From positions 1 through 31,361 of the forward strand of contig DATGHS010000226.1 in NCBI GenBank assembly GCA_035307785.1: a stretch of 31,361 nt of DNA. Reading direction: 5' to 3'. Positions 23,718 through 30,595 of the stretch are shown here, in pieces (positions within the stretch are counted from its first letter, which is position 1; the number at the start of each line of letters is the position of its first letter). The notes below the pieces were generated by a model, which worked only from the letters and a program-made list of their open reading frames with translations, did not search any database and was not told the DNA's origin. The position numbers and the translations under genes are program-made. The DNA comes from DATGHS01 sp035307785. Its GTDB lineage: Bacteria; Planctomycetota; Planctomycetia; Gemmatales; Gemmataceae.

Positions 23718-23777
23718 GTTCGTAATGACTGCCTTCAGGCGGTCTCTTGGACCGCTAAAGCGGGTCACTACAAACTC
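23716..23777. repeat. Branched palindromic element containing both the dapF and tatD stop codons
   Basis: The outer arms GAGTTCGTAATGAC (23716-23729) and GTCACTACAAACTC (23764-23777) pair at 12 of 14 positions. Inside are hairpins GCC-TTCA-GGC (23731-23740), GCGGTC-TCTTG-GACCGC (23739-23755) and, as an alternative, CCGC-TAAA-GCGG (23752-23763). The dapF TGA (23715-23717) overlaps its left edge, and the tatD stop (23768-23770) plus the last tatD codons lie within its right arm. Confidence 0.8.
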
Positions 23778-24547
23778 AAACGGCCGAACAAGCGTCGCGC
23801 ATTCGCCGTCGTCTGGACCGCGAATTCTTCGAGCATCACGCCGCGAGCTTCCGCCAGGCAGCGGGCAGTCTCGGCCACGAAGGCCGGCTCGTTGCGCTTG
23901 CCCCGGTGCGGCACCGGGGCCAGGTAGGGACAATCGGTTTCCACCAAAATGCGATCCGCTGGCACGTTCGCGGCAACCGCTCGCAAATCAGCGGCATTTT
24001 TGAATGTCACCATCCCGGCAAACGAGATGTAAAGCCCCATCTCCAGGCAAGCGGCTGCTGTTTCAGCGCTGCCGGCGAACGAATGCATGACGCCGGCTAT
24101 AGAGCCGTTTTGGTGGAATTCTTGGCGTAGCATTCGCACGATGTCTTCTTCCGCTTCCCGGCCATGAATGATCACCGGTAGCTTTCGCTGGCGCGAAAGC
24201 TCGAGATGCCGGGCGAAGTAATCTTCCTGTTTGGCAAACGGCGTGAAGTCCCAATGCCGATCCAGGCCGGTTTCGCCAAGGGCCACGACGGAGGGATCCT
24301 CGGAAAGCTTCACCACGGCGTCCCAATCTCCCATCGCCGCCTCGGCCGCGTGATTGGGGTGAATGCCAACTGACGGGGCGAGCGCCGGATGTTGCGCCGC
24401 CAACGCCAGGCATTGCTCGCCGGATGCGCGGGTCGTGGCAACGGTGACGATGCGCTCCACGCCGGCCTGCTGAGCGCGCGTCAAAACGGCCGGCAGGTCG
24501 TTGGCGAATCGCTCATCATCCAGATGGGCATGCGTGTCGATTAGCAT
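23768..24547 (-). CDS. tatD: TatD-family metal-dependent deoxyribonuclease
   Basis: 259 residues, the normal family length. Metal-site residues are all in place: His6 and His8 (DTHAHLD), Glu92 (ALGETGLD), His128 (VIIHGR), His155 (GVMHSFAG) and Asp205 (VETDCPYLAP). The fold is a TIM-barrel amidohydrolase with 3'-5' exonuclease activity in characterised members. Bacteria often have several TatD paralogues (TatD, YcfH, YjjV); the sequence GKRNEPAFV near the C-terminus suits the YcfH-like branch. It is divergent from rpsR and convergent with dapF. Confidence 0.95.
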   Translation of the reverse strand: MLIDTHAHLDDERFANDLPAVLTRAQQAGVERIVTVATTRASGEQCLALAAQHPALAPSVGIHPNHAAEAAMGDWDAVVKLSEDPSVVALGETGLDRHWDFTPFAKQEDYFARHLELSRQRKLPVIIHGREAEEDIVRMLRQEFHQNGSIAGVMHSFAGSAETAAACLEMGLYISFAGMVTFKNAADLRAVAANVPADRILVETDCPYLAPVPHRGKRNEPAFVAETARCLAEARGVMLEEFAVQTTANARRLFGRLSL

Positions 24548-24627
24548 AGATCACCCACCGCTTGCGGCCTTGCCGGGGTTGCTTGACCTCATGATATGAA
24601 GACATCCTCCGATTTCGATTGCACGAA

Positions 24628-24656
24628 TTGACGAGATCGTCGCCGTCCGCTAGATT
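24628..24656 (+). promoter_or_regulatory. Sigma-70-type promoter of rpsR
   Basis: TTGACG at 24628-24633 and TAGATT at 24651-24656 are separated by exactly 17 bases. Transcription would start near 24663, leaving a short leader before the rpsR ATG at 24708. Strong match for a housekeeping gene that has no upstream operon partner. Confidence 0.65.
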
Positions 24657-24707
24657 AAATCTTCTTGATTTTGCATTGCAACGTTAGCAAAAAGGGACCA
24701 TAACAGC

Positions 24708-24950
24708 ATGGCTCGGAAGAAATTGGGGCGCAGCCGGAAGAATCGTTGCCGCTTTTGCACGAAGGAAGGCTGCCCGCGGCCGGCTTTTGTCGATTACAAA
24801 GACGTGGCAACGCTCAAGAAGCTTTGCACCAGCCAGGGGAAGCTCTTCAGCCGCAAGCGCTCGGGCAATTGTGCGGCTTTCCAGCGCGCGGTTGGCGTGG
24901 CTGTTAAGCGAGCCCGCTTTATGGCGCTGCTGCCGTATGTCGGTGAGTGA
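24708..24950 (+). CDS. rpsR: Ribosomal protein bS18, cysteine-rich form
   Basis: 80 residues; the ATG has AAGGGAC upstream. The core matches bS18 throughout: FVDYKDVATLKKL, GKLFSRKRSGNC, FQRAVGVAVKRARFMALLPY. The N-terminus has CRFC...C, with further Cys in LCTSQ and GNC, so it is the zinc-ribbon-like 'C+' version rather than the zinc-free form. It stands alone here, whereas in many bacteria it follows rpsF and ssb and precedes rplI. Its stop directly abuts the stop of the convergent gene with no bases between. Confidence 0.96.
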   Translation: MARKKLGRSRKNRCRFCTKEGCPRPAFVDYKDVATLKKLCTSQGKLFSRKRSGNCAAFQRAVGVAVKRARFMALLPYVGE

Positions 24951-26465
24951 TTAGCGCAGCTTTTTGCCCGGCTTGCCATATTCTGTGATCTGGACGCTAA
25001 AAAACGTACACGGATCATCGGCAGAAAGACCGACAACGCCGGGTTCGATCTTGCTCCAGTTGCCCTCATTCTTGAGCTTTCGGATATCGTCCAGTTCGCC
25101 GATCTTCCTTTCCTTCATTCCCTCTTCGCGCAGATAGACTTTGATCGCATCCTTGCGTACCTGCGCGGTGAAGCTGTATTTCACGCCGGGGCGAATCAGG
25201 CCCGGCATGTTATTGTCATTGCCCCAGAACAATCGATAGGCGTTGCCGTTTTTGCTGCCCACGATGACCGAGAACATGCCGCCCAAACGATTCGGCATAA
25301 TCAGGGCCACGCCGTTGCGCAACCGATTTTGCGCGAAGGTGATCGAATAGTCGTAATCCTGCGGCGGCTGATACGGGAACTGCACGCGCGGCCAGAAGTT
25401 GCCTTCCACGCAGGAAAGCACATTCTTATCGACCCGCCACTTGTTATTGCCGTCGGCAATGTCCTTGCTGAGATCGAGCAGGTTGATCAGGTTGACTTCT
25501 TTTTTGCCGGAGCGCTCCAGGGCCGTCTTGTCAATTTCCGCGATGCGCTGCTCGGCCTGCGTTTTCTTCAATCCGGTAAGATTCGGCAAGGCCGCGCGAT
25601 ACAGTTCGCCGCAATAAAGCCGGACATGTTCCCGCTCGAGGCCCTTGAGTTTTTCCGCCATGTCCCACCAACGGCTGGCCAATTTCGCGACCTGATCCGG
25701 CGTAGCGTCTTTATCCAGCGATTGCTCGGCCAGCTCCTTGAGAGCCGGATCGCTCCCCTTGGTCAAGCGCTCCAGACCGGTCTCCCAGTCGTTCTTCACG
25801 AAGCACCCGTATTTCCCCATTTCCAGGTTGGCTTCGGCGTTCTTGGGATCAGCTTTGAGTTGGTCGGCAAATTTCCCCACTTGCTTGAACTTCTCCTTGG
25901 CGTATTCGAAGTCCTGCTTGCGCTGACGCACCGAAGCTCGTAAAGCCACGTTGTTGACGCGCCCTGCGCAACGTTCGGCCAACTCCACATATTCGGTCAC
26001 ATGGTCGTAATCGTCGGCCTTCACTGCCTTCGCTGCCACGGCCAGGCTTTCCTCGGCAATCGTTTGCAACGCGTCGGCCTTGGCGTTCGGGGCCGAGCGC
26101 GAAAGGGTAGCCGCCTTTTCGAGATCTTCATTTACTTCAAAGCGATTCACCAGTTCCTCGTTGGCCTTCAAAGCCAGGTCCACGAAGCCCAGATCAGCTG
26201 CGATGCCGCGAGCTTCCCGCAGCAAAACAAACTGCGACGGAGCATCATCTTCGGTCTCCATTCCTTGCTTTAACAACTTCTGCGCGAACGCTCGGCGGCG
26301 ATCGATGGGCTTTAGCAGGTATTCGTCCTTGAAAATGCGCTTGATCTCCGCGAGCGCGGTCTTCTGGTCCTTCTCGTTCGGAACTTTTTTCTTCTCCGAA
26401 TCAGCCGACCACACGCTCTGCGGAATTAGCAGCGCGAGGAAAGCAATAATGACGAATCGAAACAT
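24951..26465 (-). CDS. Exported protein with helical repeats and a C-terminal beta-sandwich-like domain
   Basis: 504 residues from the ATG that begins MFRFVIIAFLALLIPQSVWSA, a signal peptide, with GAGG a few bases upstream; a longer TTG start is less likely. Residues about 30-310 are charged alpha-helices with TPR-like spacing (VDLALKANEELVNRF, DPKNAEANLEMGKYG). The last 170 residues (WPRVQFPYQPPQDYDYSITF, GVALIMPNRLGGMFSVIVGSKNG, WSKIEPGVVGLSADDPCTFF) resemble the concanavalin-like or LamG-type domains often appended to planctomycete exported proteins. It lies 12 bases downstream of tdh on the same strand, so it is probably co-transcribed. Function unknown. Confidence 0.8.
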   Translation of the reverse strand: MFRFVIIAFLALLIPQSVWSADSEKKKVPNEKDQKTALAEIKRIFKDEYLLKPIDRRRAFAQKLLKQGMETEDDAPSQFVLLREARGIAADLGFVDLALKANEELVNRFEVNEDLEKAATLSRSAPNAKADALQTIAEESLAVAAKAVKADDYDHVTEYVELAERCAGRVNNVALRASVRQRKQDFEYAKEKFKQVGKFADQLKADPKNAEANLEMGKYGCFVKNDWETGLERLTKGSDPALKELAEQSLDKDATPDQVAKLASRWWDMAEKLKGLEREHVRLYCGELYRAALPNLTGLKKTQAEQRIAEIDKTALERSGKKEVNLINLLDLSKDIADGNNKWRVDKNVLSCVEGNFWPRVQFPYQPPQDYDYSITFAQNRLRNGVALIMPNRLGGMFSVIVGSKNGNAYRLFWGNDNNMPGLIRPGVKYSFTAQVRKDAIKVYLREEGMKERKIGELDDIRKLKNEGNWSKIEPGVVGLSADDPCTFFSVQITEYGKPGKKLR

Positions 26466-26477
26466 GGTAAACCTCAA

Positions 26478-27503
26478 TCAGCGCCAATTCAAAATGACCT
26501 TGCCCGACTGGCCGGTCTTCATCACCTCGAATCCTTTTTCAAATTCCGTGTAGGAGAAACGATGGGTAATGACTGGCGTGATGTCGAGCCCGGTTTGTAC
26601 GAGCACGCTCATTTTATACCAGGTCTCGTACATTTCCCGGCCATAGATACCCTTGATGGTGAGCATATTAAAGATGACGGTGTTCCAGTCGATGGCCAAC
26701 TCCTTTTCGGGAATGCCCAGCATGGCAATGCGGCCGCCGTGGGCCATGTTCGCCAACATGTCACGGAAGGCTTGCGGATTACCCGACATCTCCAGGCCAA
26801 TGTCGAATCCTTCCAGCATGCCCAGTTCCTTCTGGGCGTCGCGCAGTTTCTGAGTGCGAACGTCGAGAGCCAAGGTCGCGCCCATTTTACGCGCGAGTTC
26901 CAACCGATACGGATTGACGTCCGTAACCACGATGAAGCGGGCCCCAGCGCGGCGGACAATCGCCACGGCCATGCAGCCAATGGGCCCGGCCCCGGTAATG
27001 AGCACGTCTTCGCCGAGCACGGAAAACGAGAGGGCCGTGTGCACCGCATTGCCGAAAGGATCGAAAATGGAAGCCACATCGCGGTCAATGCTCGGATTAT
27101 GCTTCCACACATTGCTGGTGGGCAAGGTCAGATATTCGGCAAAAGCCCCAGCCCGGTTTACGCCGACGCCCTGCGTGTGCGGGCAGAGGTGCTTCTGCCC
27201 GGCCAGGCAATGCCGGCAGCGGCCACAAACGATGTGCCCCTCGCCGCTCACCAGATCCCCGACGGCGAAGCTCGATACATTCGATCCCGCTTCGACAATC
27301 TCGCCGACGAACTCATGGCCGATCACTAGCGGCACCGGAATGGTCTTCTGCGCCCACGCGTCCCAGTTATAAATGTGCAAGTCGGTCCCACAGATGCCGG
27401 TCCGATCGATGCGAATGAGCACGTCGTTCGGCCCGATGGGCGGCTCGGGCACGTCTTCGAGCCACAGGCCAGGTTCCGCCCGCCGCTTGACTAATGCTTT
27501 CAT
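26478..27503 (-). CDS. tdh: L-threonine 3-dehydrogenase
   Basis: 341 residues, the same length as the E. coli enzyme, with residues at matching positions: catalytic zinc ligands Cys38, His63 and Glu64 (GICGTDLH, GHEFVG), relay His43, structural zinc Cys93, 96, 99 and 107 (CGRCRHCLAGQKHLC), and the NAD-binding GAGPIG at 171-176 with Asp195. It oxidises L-threonine to 2-amino-3-ketobutyrate in the cytoplasm; the next enzyme, Kbl, is not in the window. The following gene on the same strand encodes an unrelated exported protein. Confidence 0.94.
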   Translation of the reverse strand: MKALVKRRAEPGLWLEDVPEPPIGPNDVLIRIDRTGICGTDLHIYNWDAWAQKTIPVPLVIGHEFVGEIVEAGSNVSSFAVGDLVSGEGHIVCGRCRHCLAGQKHLCPHTQGVGVNRAGAFAEYLTLPTSNVWKHNPSIDRDVASIFDPFGNAVHTALSFSVLGEDVLITGAGPIGCMAVAIVRRAGARFIVVTDVNPYRLELARKMGATLALDVRTQKLRDAQKELGMLEGFDIGLEMSGNPQAFRDMLANMAHGGRIAMLGIPEKELAIDWNTVIFNMLTIKGIYGREMYETWYKMSVLVQTGLDITPVITHRFSYTEFEKGFEVMKTGQSGKVILNWR

Positions 27504-27553
27504 GAAAGGTCTCGGAAGGTAACAATCAAAGAATGGACGATATTCTATGGACT

Positions 27554-27640
27554 GTCAGAGCCGAACACGCAGCGCGGTACGCGGTCGTCGCTTGCCGGCC
27601 ACCTCGCTGCGCTTCCTGCATGGCTCGGACTCAATCGCGC
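27554..27640. repeat. Degenerate inverted repeat upstream of tdh
   Basis: GTCAGAGCCG (27554-27563) is identical to the first ten bases of the 21258-21321 palindrome, and CACGCAGCG follows. CGCTGCG and a GGCTCGGACT stretch downstream give a partial complementary arm. It looks like a decayed relative of that element and fills most of the gap between tdh and the BatD/BatE-like gene. Confidence 0.35.
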
Positions 27641-29466
27641 AATACGGCAACGCTTGGCAGCCAGCCGAGCGTGCCGTCGGCCAGTTCCACTTGAAGCCAA
27701 TCACCGCGTTCTTGGCGGATAATCAGTTCCACTCCGGCCGGCAGCGGTGCATCGCGCCGGGGAGCAAAGGATGGTCCGTCGCCTTTGCGAAGAATGCTCG
27801 TCCGCTGCACGACGGCGAAAGACTTGTGCGATTCGGTTTGCCGAACGCAAAACTCCTCGACACGTGCGCTAATCACGAGAATGGCTAGCGCAAGAACGGC
27901 CCCCCCCGCCCCTGCCCAACTACCCTCGCGCGTGATGCGCCAGCGCACCACGGCGATCCAGCCGGTGGCCGACAATGCGGCAATCACCCAGAATCCCCAG
28001 CGGCGCAAGCCAAGTCTGAGCAGGTGCAGCGATTCCTCGCGCGGCGAGAGCGCTGCACGATCTTCCGGTGTCGCGAATTCAATACGAGAGCGGGCATACG
28101 CCAAGGCTTGTCGTAACTGTGCATCGTCGGGGTCCAAGCGCAGGCCACGGTGATAGGCGAGGATGGACCGTGGCAAATCGCCCGACAGCAGTCGCGCATT
28201 ACCTTCGCTGCGATGCACCCCCGGCGAATCGGTGCCGAGTCGCCGCAATTCCGCAAACCTCTCGGCGGCCTGGTGAAACAGAGGCCGTGCTCTCGCATCA
28301 TTTTCGCGCTGGGCCACGCCGGCATAAAACGCGGTTTCCGCTTCTTCCGCAATGCCCTGCTCGTTTGCCGTGGCGGCGAAGACGATGGAAAAACCGCATA
28401 GGAAGGCCACGATCAACACGCTAGCCTTGACCATTACCTGCGGCCGGAACCCAGCGCCTGTAGACTCGCCGACGGCAATGCTCTCGAACGCCACCAGCAG
28501 CGACTTGGCCGATTCCGGCAATTCGGGCGCGCTCATGGAGGGTGGGCCAAAGCGAACCGCATCGCACTCTTGGAAAAATGTGCGTGCTTGCTCGATCAGC
28601 GCCGCCGGAAGCAAGTGCCGTTGCAGGTATTGCGCGATTTCGGCTGGGGTTCCGGCGGCGGCGGGCAAGTCCCAGCGTTCGTGAAAATAGCCACGCATGA
28701 TGCGCGCAACCGCATCGGCCATGCGCGCGGCGGAGATTTCATGCAGCCGTCGCAGCTCATCCAGCGCATGCCGCACTGCCCGGCTGCGGCGCAAATGCGC
28801 CAGCTTCGCCTCATCGGGATGCCGATAGCGCCACCAGCCGTACCAGCCGGCACACGCAAGTCCCGGCACGACGAAGGCCAGCAGCATTTCCGGCCAGCCG
28901 GAGCGCGGTGATTGCCGCGCCAGCACGGCCGGTCCTTCGGCAATGTGAAAGAGAAACTCCGGCTCCTGCATCGGCATGCCGATGGACTCAGCCACGGTTC
29001 GTGGCCGAACATGGAGTGGAATTGTGTCGGAAATTGTGGTCGGGAAGTAATCGAGCTTCGGATCGTAATAGCGAAAAAGCAGCGGCGGAATTAACTGCAC
29101 CTGGTCATTCTTGGGCCGCAGCCGGTAACGGAACGTGCGCATGCCGGGCGCGGTTTCCTTTGGAATATCTTCATCGATATCGTCGATGTGAAAGCGGCTC
29201 GCGAATTCATCGAGCGTTCGCAAATCGGGCCGCTCTACTTGCTCCGGGTTCGCGGCCCCAGAAATCTGAATTGTCAACGTCAACTCATCTTCCACGCGAA
29301 CGTCGGTCGGCGTCGCGCTCAAATCCACTCGCACCGGTTGGCCGACGGCGTTGTAGAAATGCTCGCGCGGACGGCCCACCAGAGGCGCTTCGACAGCGGG
29401 CAATAGCGCGGACAGCGTCACCAGGGCGGTAAATATCACCACGAGACCTTGTTGCTCAGGAAACAA
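27631..29466 (-). CDS. BatD-like / BatE-like fusion membrane protein
   Basis: Up to 611 residues. An in-frame stop lies just upstream, so the start is the TTG at 29466 or the GTG at 29442, which has AAGG 4 bases upstream. A hydrophobic N-terminus leads to a BatD-type beta domain (about 30-155; VRVEDELTLTIQISG and GMRTFRYRLRPKNDQVQLIPPLLFRYYDP). A helix lies at about 188-208, followed by a cytoplasmic helical domain, then a helix near 345-367, TPR-like repeats at about 372-450 (LPRSILAYHRGLRLDPDDAQLRQA), two more helices and a C-terminal SH3-like domain at about 555-611. TPR plus SH3 is the BatE layout, so this is BatD and BatE in one chain. The usual MoxR, BatA and BatB genes are not adjacent. 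Confidence 0.82.
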   Translation of the reverse strand: MFPEQQGLVVIFTALVTLSALLPAVEAPLVGRPREHFYNAVGQPVRVDLSATPTDVRVEDELTLTIQISGAANPEQVERPDLRTLDEFASRFHIDDIDEDIPKETAPGMRTFRYRLRPKNDQVQLIPPLLFRYYDPKLDYFPTTISDTIPLHVRPRTVAESIGMPMQEPEFLFHIAEGPAVLARQSPRSGWPEMLLAFVVPGLACAGWYGWWRYRHPDEAKLAHLRRSRAVRHALDELRRLHEISAARMADAVARIMRGYFHERWDLPAAAGTPAEIAQYLQRHLLPAALIEQARTFFQECDAVRFGPPSMSAPELPESAKSLLVAFESIAVGESTGAGFRPQVMVKASVLIVAFLCGFSIVFAATANEQGIAEEAETAFYAGVAQRENDARARPLFHQAAERFAELRRLGTDSPGVHRSEGNARLLSGDLPRSILAYHRGLRLDPDDAQLRQALAYARSRIEFATPEDRAALSPREESLHLLRLGLRRWGFWVIAALSATGWIAVVRWRITREGSWAGAGGAVLALAILVISARVEEFCVRQTESHKSFAVVQRTSILRKGDGPSFAPRRDAPLPAGVELIIRQERGDWLQVELADGTLGWLPSVAVLRD

Positions 29467-29490
29467 CCTGTACTACCAGACGCGGCACGG

Positions 29491-29543
29491 GCGTTTCGTT
29501 TCCATTTCACCGAAAAACACACACCCCCCATGAAACGAAACGC
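29491..29543. repeat. 12-bp perfect inverted repeat before the BatD/BatE-like gene
   Basis: GCGTTTCGTTTC (29491-29502) and GAAACGAAACGC (29532-29543) are perfectly complementary with a 29-base loop. GATTTC-GT-GAAATC follows at 29544-29557. The stem lies 25 bases before the TTG at 29466 in the leader of the minus-strand gene. It may be a leader hairpin, an operator or a terminator for the upstream gene. Confidence 0.65.
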
Positions 29544-29625
29544 GATTTCGTGAAATCAAATCCATTTTTGAATGACTTTGCGACTTTTGGATCGTACACT
29601 GCGCCGCCCGCGAGTGCGGGCACGA

Positions 29626-30393
29626 TTAAGTAAACAACCCCGCCTCTTCCGGCAGATCGGGAAATGGAAGTCCGGCCAACAGGCGCTCGAAGTCCATGGC
29701 GGTGCACTGGGTCAGCTGAAACGTCCCTTGCAATTCGACCGAATGCATCAATTCTCCGTTCCGCAAGTGGTTGAGCATGCGCTCCTTGCCGTTATGGCGA
29801 AAAGTCAAACGCGAAACGGCTGGCAGTGGCATTACTCGGTCGAGGCGCTGAGGCGTACCGCCTTCGCCAATGAGCACGCACTGAATGGCTGCGTGAGGCA
29901 ACAGGCGAGCCTGGTCCGGCCGGGCTGTCGCAAAAGCTGCCAACGTGGTGGCTTCTCGGACGCGCATTCGTCCAATGACCATCAGTCGCCGATTAAAGAC
30001 CGTGATAGGATATAGATATGCGCCTCGGTACACTTCAAGTAATCGAGACGGCTCACGATACCTTAGGGCGTGGCCTACGAAGCGCAAAGGATTTCCCATC
30101 TCGCCGTTGATCACGAGCGTCCCACAAGTTTCATTCGACCAATACACCGAAAAACGCTTCGCCCGCTCCACCCACGCCAACCAATTCGGCTCAATCTCTG
30201 CCCGCAATTTCTCCATGCGCTTCAAAATCGGCGCATTCAACTGTGCCCTTTTCCCATGCGCCCATTGCACTTCCAGGCGCAGAAACTCGGCCCGGATGTC
30301 GCCTTGCTCCTCCAGCCAGTCGGCGTAGACCAGGCGGGGGGCGTCGTCTTCCGGATTTTGCCGGATCGTTTCCAGAAACGCTTCGTCGTTCAT
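29626..30393 (-). CDS. TIGR02996 (repeat-companion) domain protein
   Basis: 255 residues. The first 45 residues, MNDEAFLETIRQNPEDDAPR then LVYADWLEEQGDIRAEFLRLE, are the TIGR02996 domain almost to consensus. That domain occurs in large paralogous families in Planctomycetes and Myxobacteria, often with leucine-rich or other repeats. Here it is followed by a short helical linker (to about 75) and a region of about 180 residues without clear repeats. No signal peptide. Function is unknown for the whole family. Confidence 0.88.
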   Translation of the reverse strand: MNDEAFLETIRQNPEDDAPRLVYADWLEEQGDIRAEFLRLEVQWAHGKRAQLNAPILKRMEKLRAEIEPNWLAWVERAKRFSVYWSNETCGTLVINGEMGNPLRFVGHALRYREPSRLLEVYRGAYLYPITVFNRRLMVIGRMRVREATTLAAFATARPDQARLLPHAAIQCVLIGEGGTPQRLDRVMPLPAVSRLTFRHNGKERMLNHLRNGELMHSVELQGTFQLTQCTAMDFERLLAGLPFPDLPEEAGLFT

Positions 30394-30462
30394 AACCTCG
30401 CTGGCCGGCTTCGTGTCTTTGGAATGGAGCAGATATTACTTTAACCGAAATTGAGCAGCGCT

Positions 30463-30542
30463 TGTAGGGTGGGTGGAGCATGGATGCGCAACCCACCGGA
30501 ACAAGCAGGTGGGTTGCGCATCCGTGCTCCACCCACCCTACA
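30463..30542. repeat. 35-bp-arm inverted repeat between divergent genes
   Basis: The left arm (30463-30497, starting TGTAGGGTGGGTGGAGCA) and right arm (30508-30542) are complementary at 34 of 35 positions around a 10-base loop GGAACAAGCA. It sits between the divergent starts of the TIGR02996 gene (30393) and the nucleotidyltransferase gene (30596), where a terminator would not be expected. Similar GTAGGGTGGG...CAACCCACC sequences recur in many bacterial genomes as far as I recall, so a dispersed element is likely. Confidence 0.92.
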
Positions 30543-30595
30543 TTCTACATTCTCGCTCTTGTCACTTGCGGCATTACCAGGGACAATCCAACACC

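Noticed and set aside
24180..24201. 8-bp inverted repeat AGCTTTCG/CGAAAGCT
   Set aside because: It lies inside tatD in well-conserved coding sequence and is short enough to arise by chance.
26562..27329. 255-codon open frame on the plus strand
   Set aside because: Antisense to tdh, which is complete with all metal ligands; long shadow frames are common in GC-rich DNA.
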